The translations under genes and the position numbers were made by a program. 64,000 bases of DNA from Rattus norvegicus (taxonomy: Eukaryota; Chordata; Mammalia; Rodentia; Muridae), in the NCBI RefSeq assembly GCF_036323735.1, contig NC_086024.1:60718924-60782923 (forward strand), given 5' to 3'. The notes below the pieces were generated by a model that searched no databases, was not told the origin of the DNA, and worked only from the letters and a program-made list of their open reading frames with translations. Positions 47,391 to 57,171 of the stretch are shown here, one piece after another (positions within the stretch are counted from its first letter, which is position 1; each line of letters begins with the position of its first letter).

Positions 47391-48464
47391 TTAGTTTCTT
47401 GCTTCTTCTAGGGTATAGCTTGCCTCCTTATGGTGGGCTTTACCATTTATTATCCTTTGTAGTGCTGGATTTGTAGAAAGATATTGTGTAAATTTGGTTT
47501 TGTCATGGAATATCTTGGTTTCTCCATCAATGTTAATTGAGAGTTTTGCTGGATACAGTAACCTGGGCTGGCATTTGTGTTCTCTTAGGGTCTCTATGAC
47601 ATCAGTCCAGGATCTTCTGGCCTTCATAGTTTCTGGCGAGAAGTCTGGTGTGATTCTGATAGGTCTCCCTTTATATGTTACTTGACCTTTTTCCCTTACT
47701 GCTTTTAATATTCTTTCTTTATTTTGTGCGTTTGGTGTTTTGACAATTATGTGACGGGAGGTGTTTCTTTTCTGGTCCAATCTATTTGGAGTTCTGTAGG
47801 CTTCTTGTATGCCTATGGGTATCTCTTTTTTTAGGTTAGGGAAGTTTTCTTCTATGATTTTGTTGAAGATATTTACTGGTCCTTTGAGCTGGGAGTCTTC
47901 ACTCTCTTCTATACCTATTATCCTTAGGTTTGATCTTCTCATTGAGTCCTGGATTTCCTGTATGTTTTGGACCAGTAGCTTTTTCCGCTTTACATTATCT
48001 TTGACAGTTGAGTCAATGATTTCTATGGAATCTTCCGCTCCTGAGATTCTCTCTTCCATCTCTTGTATTCTGTTGGTGAAGCTTGTATCTACAGCTCCTT
48101 GTCTCTTCTTTTGGTTTTCTATATCCAGGATTGTTTCCATGTGTTCTTTCTTGATTGCTTCTATTTCCATTTTTAATTCCTTCATCTGTTTGCTTGTGTT
48201 TTCCTGGAATTCTTTCAGGGATTTTTGCCATTCCTCTCTGTAGGCCTCTACTTGTTTATTAATGATTTCCTGTGTTTCCCTAAGTGTGTTCATGTCTTTC
48301 TTGAAGTCCTCCAGCATCATGATCAAATATGATTTTGAAACTAGATCTTGCTTTTCTGGTGTGTTTGGATATTCCATGTTTGTTTTGGCGGGAGAATTGG
48401 GCTCCGATGATGGCATGCAGTCTTGGTTTCTGTTGCTTGGGTTCCTGCGCTTGCCTCTCGCCAT
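47391..48464 (-). CDS. L1 ORF1 protein: trimeric RNA-binding chaperone
   Basis: A 357-codon frame from ATG (48462-48464), the usual murine L1 ORF1 length. The N-terminus is basic and Ser/Asn-rich (1-45). A Lys/Glu-rich heptad-like coiled coil spans about 50-165 and would form the trimer. An RRM-like domain starts near 'RRSNLRIIGIEE' (176-187). The basic C-terminal domain includes 'ARRSWTDV' (282-289) and runs to about 335. By family knowledge it coats L1 RNA in cytoplasmic particles and acts as a nucleic-acid chaperone in reverse transcription. It is followed by ORF2 on the same transcript. No disabling change is visible. The pseudogene at 12808-13877 is its decayed relative. Confidence 0.96.
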   Translation of the reverse strand: MARGKRRNPSNRNQDCMPSSEPNSPAKTNMEYPNTPEKQDLVSKSYLIMMLEDFKKDMNTLRETQEIINKQVEAYREEWQKSLKEFQENTSKQMKELKMEIEAIKKEHMETILDIENQKKRQGAVDTSFTNRIQEMEERISGAEDSIEIIDSTVKDNVKRKKLLVQNIQEIQDSMRRSNLRIIGIEESEDSQLKGPVNIFNKIIEENFPNLKKEIPIGIQEAYRTPNRLDQKRNTSRHIIVKTPNAQNKERILKAVREKGQVTYKGRPIRITPDFSPETMKARRSWTDVIETLREHKCQPRLLYPAKLSINIDGETKIFHDKTKFTQYLSTNPALQRIINGKAHHKEASYTLEEARN

Positions 48465-48654
48465 CAGATTATCTCTAGTGTTACTTTGTTCTGCTATTTC
48501 TGACAGTGGCTAGACTGACCTATAAGACTGTGTGTCAGGAGTGCTGTAGACCTGTTTTCCTCTCTTTCAGTCAGTTATGGGGACAGTGTGTTCTGCTTTC
48601 CGGCGTGTAGTTTTTCCTCTCTACAGGTCTTCAGCTGTTCTTGTGGGCCTGTGT
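48465..48654 (-). promoter_or_regulatory. non-repeated L1 5'UTR leader
   Basis: About 190 bp between the monomer array and the ORF1 start. It is present in recognisable form upstream of the ORF1 pseudogene at 12660-12807, so it is an integral part of the L1 leader. Confidence 0.8.
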
Positions 48655-49595
48655 CTTGAGTTCACCAGGCAGCTTTCTTGCAGCAGAAAATTTGGTCTTA
48701 CCTGTGGTCCCGAGGCTCAGGTTCGCTCGTGGGTTGCTGCCCAGGGGCTCTCTGCAGCGGCAGCAACCAGGAAGACCTGTGCCGCCCCTTCCGGGAGCTT
48801 CAGTGCACCAGGGTTCCAGATGGTCTTTGGCTTTTTCCTCTGGCGTCCGAGATGTGTGTGCAGGGAGCAGTCTCTTCTGGTTTCCCAGGCTTGTCTGCCT
48901 CTCTGAAGGTTTAGCTCTCCCTCCCACGGGATTTGGGTGCAGAGAACTGTTTATCCGGTCTGTTTCTTTCAGGTTCCGGCGGCGGTGTCTCAGGCGCAGA
49001 AGTCCTGCCGCTCCTGGGCCCTCCCCCACGGGAGCCCAGAGGCCTTATACAGTTTCCTCTTGGGCCAGGGATGTGGGCAGGGGTGCGCAGTGTTGGTGGT
49101 CTCTTCCGCTCTGCAGCCTCAGGAGTGCCCACCTGACCAGGCGGTTGGGTCTCTCTCTCACCGGGTCTGGGAGCAGAGAGATGCTGCGGGCCGGGATCCG
49201 CGGGTGTGGGACTTCCGGTAAACACAGACCCTGCCTCCTAGAGAAATTCTGCTTCCGTGTCCCAAGCTCACCAGGCAGCTTTCTTGCAGCAGAAAGTTTG
49301 GTCTTACCTGTGGTCCCGAGGCTCAGGTTCGCTCGTGGGGTGCTGCCCAGGGGCTCTCTGCAGCGGCAGCAACCAGGGAGACCTGTGCCGCCCCTTCCGG
49401 GAGCTTCAGTGCACCAGGGTTCCAGATGGTCTTTGGCTTTTTCCTCTGGCGTCCGAGATGTGTGTGCAGGGAGCAGTCTCTTCTGGTTTCCCAGGCTTGT
49501 CTGCCTCTCTGAAGGTTTAGCTCTCCCTCCCACGGGATTTGGGTGCAGAGAACTGTTTATCCGGTCTGTTTCTTTCAGGTTCCGGCGGCGGTGTC
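48655..49595 (-). promoter_or_regulatory. L1 promoter monomers (606-bp unit, about 1.55 copies)
   Basis: A GC-rich unit repeats with a period of exactly 606 bp. 'ccaggcagctttcttgcagc' occurs at 48665 and 49271, and 'aggttccggcggcggtgtc' at 48971 and 49577. The promoter-distal copy is truncated after about 335 bp (49595). The copies differ at only a few positions. By analogy with other murine L1s, the monomers act as the Pol II promoter and more copies mean stronger transcription. The CpGs are still largely intact, which fits a young insertion. Confidence 0.88.
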
Positions 49596-49830
49596 CCAGA
49601 GTTCATTTATAAAGAAGCCTAGACCCTCAGTCATATGAATGTGGACGTTTGGCCCAGAAGGAACTGGAGATATCCGGTCCTTCAGTCCAATGGTCCTGCT
49701 CAGCCTCCTCCTTCCTCGAGCGAGCGGGGCTGTCGCCTTGCTACTTTATTGTCTGCGCTGTGCAGCGCGCGGGACCCGGAGAACCCGCTCCGCGCCAGTC
49801 CCGCAACTCCACGGCGCGCGATGCTTTCCC
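49596..49830 (-). other. CpG-rich non-monomer segment at the L1 5' end
   Basis: Homology to the monomer stops at 49595. The next 235 bp match neither the monomer nor any other L1 in the window. In L1 sense orientation it starts with a very CpG-dense part (49830-49690, about 20 CpGs), passes an AATAAA (complement near 49744) and ends with a TATA-like 'tttataaat' (near 49607-49615) just upstream of the truncated monomer. It ends sharply at 49830 beside the candidate target duplication. It could be a 5' transduction of a host promoter or exon, or an unrecognised native L1 5' terminus. Confidence 0.5.
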
Positions 49831-49869
49831 TATATTTTTCTTTTTTTCCCAAGTAAAACATGCCTGAAT

Positions 49870-50835
49870 TTCTTTCCTCTGTATTTATTTTTTATTCATC
49901 ATTCTATTCGTTTACATCTCAAAGGATATCCTACTTCCTGGTTACCCCTCCACAAACTCTTATCCCATATCCACCTTCTTCCAACTCATTTTGTCTATAT
50001 GTGGGTGCTCCCCACCCATCCAACCTCTCCTGTTCCACCGCTCCAGTGTCCCCCTATGCTGTGGCATCAAACCTCCCCGGGAGCGTCCCCACCCATTTAT
50101 GTCAGATAAGGTCATTCTCTGCAACGTATGTATCTGGAGCCACCGATTCCTCCAGGTACACTCCTTAGTTAGTAGTCTGACCATGGGAGTGCTGACATTG
50201 TTCTTCCTATGAGGTTGCAATCTCCCTCTTTTCCTCCAGTCCTTCTATTGGCTTCTCCACCTGGGTCTCTGAGCTCAGTCTGATGGTTGGCTCCAAGCAT
50301 CCACATCTGCATTGGTCACTTGCTCACAGAACCTTCCAAGGGACAGCCATGTCAGGTTTCTTTCTGTCAGCAAACTTTTGGCAACAGCAACAGTGTCCAG
50401 CTTGGTGTCTACAGACAGGATGGATCCTCAGGTAGGGCAGTTCCCAGATGGCCCTTCCTTCAGTCTCTGCTCCAAGTTTTGTTCCTGTCTTTCCTTTGGA
50501 CAGGAACATTTCTGGTTTGAAAACTTTGAGATGGGTAGTTGGTCCCATCCCTTGACCAGGGTCCATGCCTATCTACTGAAGGTAGTCTCTACAGGTTTTA
50601 CCTCCCCTTCCCTGTGGCTGCACATTTCCACTAAAGTCATCCCTGTTGGGTCCTGAGAGCCTCTCGCTTCCCTGGTGTCTGGGACCCACCAGTGTCTATC
50701 CCTACTTCTTCACCCCCCACTGCTACATATTTTATTCAATTTTCTGACCCTCTATACCTCTCTTTTGAGGTATAGAGATATACCTATACCTGATACTGCC
50801 CCCTCCCCCATTCCTTCCCCCTGCTCTGGGCTACA
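49870..50835 (-). mobile_element. old L1 3'UTR fragment
   Basis: Begins with T-rich 'tttattttttattcatc' and 'tttacatctcaaaggatatcc', then C-rich text. It continues 'tgtggcatcaaacctcc', 'aacgtatgtatctggagcc', 'ggatggatcctcaggtagggcag' and 'tccctgttgggtcctgagagcc', ending in C/T-rich DNA. Same class as 18869-19775. The intact L1 inserted right beside its 3' end. Confidence 0.82.
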
Positions 50836-50839
50836 CTTT

Positions 50840-51960
50840 GATACACTACATTAAAAGTTGTTTTGAAAGAAAAAGTTTTATTTACTTATTTTGCTTTAGA
50901 ATACACTACTTAGTTGCAGTCCTTTGCAAAATAATTGAAATTCAGACAGATTCAAAATAAGTCTCACTGCTTTACAGCATCGGTTCATGAGAGATGTGAC
51001 TTTGCCTTCAGAGAAACCCGATGATATCAGTAAATAATTTGATATCCAGCATAGTGGGGAGGGAAATATATTGCTATCTTATAAGGATGATGCTAATCAA
51101 TAAATATAGTACATCAGCATACTGTACAGCCCTCTAGACCATAATGGCCCAACTATAACAGTGCTTACATTTAAAAGCTCTAGTCTGAAGGAATGAGGAC
51201 ACTCAGTGCTGGAAAATGTCTAGTTGATCCCATACAATAATAAGGAATGAATTTTACAGCATCATTAGTTCAAACATCACAAAAAATACTATGCTGTGGG
51301 GGAGAAGACAAACATTTAACTAATGTTCTAAGAATTACATCACATTAACTCTAAACTCAAATTTAGTCTGCAGAGCTATAGGGGAATATAAACCTACTTT
51401 TAGCTTGTGTAAAATGCCATTCTATTTTTCTTAATTACTTAAAATTCTAATTTTTTTCTTTCTGAACTCATTACACTTTTCAAATACCATCTCTTCACAT
51501 TTTAACTTTATAAACCTAATTTGGATGGTGTCTACAAATTAATATGTCCTAGGAAATACATTAAAGTATTCATTGTGTGAATAATTTAAAATTTTAAAAT
51601 ATACTTTTCTATCATAAAAAATGAAATTATTTCACTTTCTCTACTAATATTTTCAAAAATTGTATCCATTATGTGGTAAATGGGTCACCACATCTTGCCT
51701 GCTATCAATAGAATTATGTGTCTAATTTAAAGGTCGTTCGACCCAGTCACTTAAGTGACCTGCCAAGGACGTGCACCCAATCATTAGACTAACAGGAGAG
51801 TATCCCGTGTTGGGCAGAATGATTTTTTTTTCTGCTGCTTAATGAAGACAACTTGATAACACTCTTCACAAGCAGGGTACAAATGTAGCAGAAGAGTATA
51901 ATTTCCAGAGCAGCCATTGCTTGGCCATAAGAATCAAGCCTAACCCCACAGTCTTCTTGC
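50840..51960. other. AT-rich unique DNA
   Basis: No gene or mobile element recognised. Confidence 0.45.
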
Positions 51961-51971
51961 TCACTTGAACA

Positions 51972-52039
51972 AAAGTCTCTCTGTCTCTCTGTTTCTCTGT
52001 CTCTCTGTCTCTCTGTCTCTCTGTCTCTCCCTCCCTCTC

Positions 52040-52072
<33 letters not shown>

Positions 52073-52079
52073 GTCTCTG

Positions 52080-52131
<52 letters not shown>

Positions 52132-52146
52132 TGTGTGTGTGTCTCC
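51972..52146. repeat. (TCTG)n/(TC)n low-complexity tract
   Basis: Imperfect TCTG and TC units ending in a short TG run. Arg/Glu-rich frames on the minus strand (129 and 136 codons) are artefacts of this composition. Confidence 0.95.
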
Positions 52147-52311
52147 CCGCTTCCCTTCCCTGACAGAAACAAAGACAAAATTTAGAATCTTTCAGAAAAC
52201 AAAGTTTGAACTGGAATGGAAGTGTTAGCAGGATCAAAGGAGCAAAATAGACAAAGGAAGAAAAAATTACTTGCATGTCATAGGAGTGATTCTTTTATTT
52301 GTATCCAGGGC

Positions 52312-52697
52312 AAGGCCACCAAAGCAAAGGAGCTGAAGGGGTTTGCAACCCCATAGGAAGAACAACAATATCAAGGAACCAGACCCCTCAGAGCTCCCAG
52401 GGACTAGACCACCAACCAAAGAGTACACACGGAGGGACCTATGGCTTCAGCTGCATATGTAGCAAAGGATGGCCTTGTCAGATGGACATCAATGGGAAGA
52501 GAAGCCCTTGGTCCTCTGAAGGCGCCATGCCCCAGTGTAGGGGAATGCCAGAGTTGGGACTGGGTGCATGGGTGGGGAAGCACCCTCATAAAAGCAGGGG
52601 GGTAGACGTTGGGATAGGGAGTTTTTGGAGGGGAAATAGGGAAAGGGGATAACATTTGAATGCAAATAAATAAAATATCCAATAAAATATCAAAAAA
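52312..52697 (+). mobile_element. 5'-truncated L1 3'UTR
   Basis: The text runs 'gaaggggtttgcaacccc', 'gagctcccagggactagaccac', 'ggcttcagctgcatatgtagc', 'gaagcccttggtcct', 'ggggataacatttgaatgc', then AT-rich 'aaataaataaaatatcc'. This is the last ~380 bp of a murine L1 in sense orientation. Confidence 0.85.
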
Positions 52698-52699
52698 TA

Positions 52700-53460
52700 T
52701 TTGAAACTTTTTTTTATTCTGGAACCATACAATTATACCAAAAGAAGAGTAGCTTTATCAGTTGACATTAAAATGAAAGTTGACAAAAAATAAAAGTTCT
52801 TCATTTTTGCAGTAAAAATAAAAATGGCAGAATTGGTTCCCATGAGTACCCTGGAAGTCATGCTCTCTTGCTACTTCTGGCTCCGGCAGGACTTGGAATT
52901 AGAGCTAATTTTTATCTGTATTTCAGTGGCTCCACACTGCCTCCATCTACTTTCTGATTCACCTTCCGCAAGCCATTACAACACTGCACCCTGTCAAGCC
53001 ACCCTGTCCTTACAGCTCTCTTGGCTGATTTCCACCACCATGCCAGACATACACATCCCAATTCCATGGTGGGCCCAGTGCACCTTGCCAAGATACACTC
53101 TCTTGAATTAAGTCGCCACATGAAAGAACACATCACACAATATTCTCTGATCTATTTGATAAGATATAATTTGCTCATCTAAACAACACAAAATCCTGTA
53201 CACACCCATCCCTTAAGAATAGTCATAACAACCTGTGGTATGTGCAGAGAGGAATCTTAACATCTGACACCATGCTTTCTCAGCTCCCTCCTCCACCCTT
53301 CGGCTTCCTCTGCCTCTCTAAAACTTTTCTTCCTCAACATCTGGTTGCTTTTACCTCTTGCTATGCTTTTCTTTTCTTCAAGTTTCATCATAGTATAATT
53401 ACTTCATTCTTCTTTCTCCTCACAGCGTTCCTGATTTCCTTTAAAATTCATGTCCTAAAA
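52700..53460. other. unassigned block
   Basis: 52820-53110 is GC-richer than its surroundings and carries a 95-codon plus-strand frame from ATG (52824-53111) without a recognisable domain. On the minus strand it reads like transcribed or LTR sequence, but I could not identify it. 53270-53420 is C/T-rich. Confidence 0.3.
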
Positions 53461-53471
53461 TTCATTAATTA

Positions 53472-53560
53472 TTGTTTATATGTGTGTGTGTTTATATGTG
53501 TATGTGGAGGAAATATATAATATATAATATATAATTATATATAATATATGTCGGTAAATA
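53472..53560. repeat. TG/TA-rich low-complexity tract
   Basis: Short TG runs followed by TATAAT-type AT repeats. Confidence 0.8.
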
Positions 53561-53564
53561 CATA

Positions 53565-54170
53565 GTAGTAAAGTGATATGCAAAATATCTGTATTATATA
53601 TGGGTATACAAAATATGGGTAAACACATATGATTTATAAATAATATAAACCTATTGAGTCCATTTAGTGTCACAGGTATATATGTTTTTATGGATGACCA
53701 CTTGGGATTGGATAAATATATATGTCACTCAAGCCTTAATTCTCCATGGTTCAGCAAATTTTAAATCTCAAAAATGATGTTATTCTATTTATATTTATTG
53801 AATCTTTCTCATCACTAAAGTCATTTTTTACTATCAACGTGTTAATTTTCAGGATACTTAATATTAATATACATCTCTCAATACTTTTGTGAGTATAGTG
53901 AAAATAGATGATATCACATACTCAAATTTGAATTATTTTATTTAATTATGGCATAAAGCATAGACTATTTTTGCCGAAGCATGGAGGGGATGAAAGATAG
54001 AACAATAGATAAAAAGAGGAAAGACCTTATTTGTCACCAAGGAAAGGGTGAGATTTGACTGCCTTGTTGTTCTGAAGTAGAATTAGGAAGCCAATGCACC
54101 GAGAACATTGCCTTGCTAGCGGAGTGGGGATTTTGATTTTCAAATTAAATGTTAAACTATGACTTATTTT
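53565..54170. other. AT-rich unique DNA
   Basis: No gene or element recognised. Confidence 0.4.
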
Positions 54171-54172
54171 CT

Positions 54173-54532
54173 TTTTTTCTTTTTTCTTGGATATTTTTAT
54201 TTACATTTCAAATATTATCCTCTTTCCTAGTTTCCTCTCCACAAATCCCCTATCCCATCCCCCTCTACCTGCTTCTATGAGTGTGTTCCCCCACCCACCC
54301 CTTCCCCACCTTCCCGCTGTGACGTTCTCCTACACTGGGGCCTTGAGCCTTGGCAAGGCCAAGGGCTTCTTCTCCCATTGATGCCCAACAAGGCCATCCT
54401 CTGCTACATATGTGGATGGAGCCATAGGTCTATCCATGTGTACTCTTTGGATGGTGGTTTAGTCCCTGGGAGCTCTGGTTGGTTGGTATTGTTGTTCTTA
54501 TGAAGTTGCAAACCCTTCAGCTCCTTCAATAC
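54173..54532 (-). mobile_element. 5'-truncated L1 3'UTR
   Basis: Starts T-rich, then 'tttacatttcaaatattatcc', C-rich text, 'ctacactggggccttgagcc', 'tctgctacatatgtgg', 'ggtggtttagtccctgggagctctggttgg' and 'gttgcaaaccccttcagctcc'-type text. It is the reverse complement of the same L1 region as 52312-52697. Confidence 0.88.
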
Positions 54533-54534
54533 TT

Positions 54535-56400
54535 GAATATGACTATATCTATATTTTAATATAACAATATAGATATTTGATTAAAACATTTAATAATTAT
54601 TCCATTTTTCAGGTTTTATTAATAGATGACAGACAAACCTTCTAGTATATTAGTTTAAAGAGATAACAAAATTCCCAGTTTATTTGATATCTCTATCTGC
54701 ATTCTACAGAACTAGGAATAGTACAGTATATGATTTACATGTGAATACAATGCAAAAAAGAATTAATGTTGAACTAAAACATGAGTATAAAACACAGAAT
54801 TGCTTAATAACAGTGTATCACACAGCTAATATGTAGTAGAATTAGGACTCAAACACCAATGTACCCATGTTCATCCTCAAGTTCTTCCTACTACTACAAA
54901 TAATATTTTATATAAAATGCCTTTAGAACCTCCTTTTTTAGCAATATGTATATACAACCATTGTCTGTAGAACGCACAAGGATATAACAATCTCTCAACA
55001 ATATATTACAGATATTCATTGATATTATTTATATTACAATGTATTATATTGCAGATAGGTATGTTTATATGTGACCTTGAATTTTAATAGAATTTTAGTA
55101 AAAGTTTCTTGCAGGGATTCTTAGCTTGCCTCATGAAAGGCTGTGCTTTGGTCTGGCTATTAAACCTTATGAAGGCATGGCTTCCTACTATAAGTCATGG
55201 AGATGTGTTTAGCCAGTTAGGAAGATGACCCTGCACAGCATGTCAGACATCTTGCTTGCTAGAGACTAGAAACAATGTAGCCAACTTATTTCTATGGACA
55301 AAAGCAACTGTCATATGTCTAGACTTAGAAAGTTTCTATGTTGCTTTTTGTGAAAATGATACAAAAATATGCTGCATTTAGAGAAGTAATAACTATACAA
55401 TAAGTTTTACTTTCAGCATGTATTTTAAACAAATTTGTTGTACTGGAAAGGAATGCAATTAAAGGATATCCACTTGATCTGATTCATAACTTTCTGCTAT
55501 TGAAATTTATCATCTATTTTATAGTCAATGGTTATTGACTAAAAAGAATAATTCTAATGTCTTATAAGTCAGCTTAGTGTCAATGCTGCTATTAAATTTT
55601 CCAGCAAAATGGAAACTGCTCATGCTTTCTTCCTCTGCACAAGAAGACAAGTGTTTGTTAGTTCAACCAAATACCTTTTTATTTTTCAAAAATCTCATGC
55701 AAAACAGTCAAATCACAATGGGTAGCAACTGAAGCAAGGAAGTGACAAGACGCTTTTCTCCCCAGCTATTAGCTTTACATTTATGTCAAAATCATACAGT
55801 ACATCACTTTTACACTTTAATGTACAAGAACCATATAAGAAATGTTTCTTCATGATTTCATTTTCTTACTTAAATACAGCATGAATCTGTCTCCTCTTTC
55901 CTGAGGGGATACTCCAATGAATCTTGTCTGATTGTATCAACCAGATCAACCTGATATAGGCAAGCTTTAATGCCCCTAACTATGGTTTATCTGGTCTAGA
56001 ATACTTCCAACTGAAGTGGTTATCTCAGACACGTGCAAACAGGAGAAGATCACTCTTTCATTAGACTGTGTGAGAGCATCTATGATGTGGATGGTACAGA
56101 CAGAATTCTATTGCAATCATAGTGTCACTTAGATTCAGGCACCCATGATCCATTTTGCAGTGAAAGTCAGTTGCTGTTCATAAAAAGAGGCTCAATAATA
56201 GAAAAAAATTTACACTGTATAAGGTGCTACTCTGATCCTGAGAAAGACTCATTAAATATTCATATCAGAAAGAGATCTGTGTAATGGGTAGCAATAATGC
56301 ATAGTGTTTCAAACACTTGTGGATCATAAAGAAAATTAGACACACATATTTTATATCTATGATATATATTATTATATATAGTAATAGATTGAAATGAATA
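54535..56400. other. unique AT-rich DNA
   Basis: Nearly 1.9 kb without a recognised repeat, RNA gene or coding frame. Confidence 0.45.
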
Positions 56401-56401
56401 C

Positions 56402-56403
<2 letters not shown>

Positions 56404-56445
<42 letters not shown>
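56404..56445. repeat. (CA)n microsatellite, about 20 units
   Basis: Uninterrupted CA dinucleotides. Confidence 0.97.
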
Positions 56446-56449
<4 letters not shown>

Positions 56450-56940
56450 ATGGTTCAATCCTCTGTAGAAGAAATTTTATAGTGGAAATATATCACATGG
56501 GAAATAACAAGCCTTCACCTGAAAACCCTAAAAACAAAAGAACACGTCTAACAAAGAAAAGAAAGTAATAGACATTAGAGGAGAATCAAACATCATCACA
56601 AAAAAGAAAGAAAGGAAAGTGAACAGAATTGAAGAATTATTCTTCCATATAGTGAATAAAACAGACAAACTTTTAGCTAGCAAGGTTAAACAATGCGAGA
56701 GAGAAAGTTGCTTACTAAAACTAAAACAATTTCTAAATAAACATGCAAAAATATATTTTTATGTTTAGAAATATATCTTAGACACAGTAATGAAAATAAG
56801 GCCCTTATAGTTAAAAATAATATATCAGCGCCAATAAAATTAAAACTATTCTTTAAAATATTCCAAATAAGAAAATAGTAAAATAATCTAATATAGAGAT
56901 TTTCTAAATTGTAAAAATAATTATTATTTCTAAAGATCTA
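56450..56940. other. A-rich unique DNA
   Basis: A-rich, with no gene or defined repeat recognised. Confidence 0.4.
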
Positions 56941-56944
56941 TTAC

Positions 56945-57110
56945 TATTATTTTAAATTGTGTTTATGTATCTATGCTTGTGTGTGGCATTTGCACATGTG
57001 TGTGTTGCCTATGAAACCAGAGCTGTCAGATAGCCTAAGGTGGACTGACACATGTTCAGGAGTGTTGTGACGTGGCTGATAAGCTATTTTTCCAGCCCTT
57101 AAAAACAATT
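56945..57110 (-). mobile_element. B3-type SINE remnant
   Basis: The plus strand reads 'gtgtttatgtatctatgcttgtgtgtggc', 'gaaaccagagctgtcagat', 'gtggctgataagctatttttccagccc', the reverse complement of a diverged B3-like SINE. Confidence 0.5.
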
Positions 57111-57171
57111 TCTATCTATTAAGAGTAATGACTAACAAACAAATCTGAGTGCACAAATGATGTGAAATGAT

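Larger units (their letters stand above)
42775..49830 (-). mobile_element. full-length L1 with both ORFs intact (rat L1 type)
   Basis: Read on the minus strand the order is: CpG-rich 5' extension (49830-49596), a truncated 5'UTR monomer (49595-49261), a complete monomer (49260-48655), a non-repeated leader (48654-48465), ORF1, a 59-bp spacer, ORF2, a 3'UTR and an A tail. The two frames are 357 and 1275 codons, the normal lengths, and their catalytic and structural motifs are complete. Every other L1 in the window is broken. The best target-duplication candidate is 'tatattttt' at 42766-42774 and 49831-49839, which is low-complexity and therefore weak. The element is young and potentially retrotransposition-competent, which the sequence alone cannot prove. 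Confidence 0.93.

Noticed and set aside
51789..52276. Arg/Glu-rich minus-strand frames of 129-136 codons
   Set aside because: Translation of the complement of a (TC)n/(TCTG)n tract. The charged repeat is compositional.
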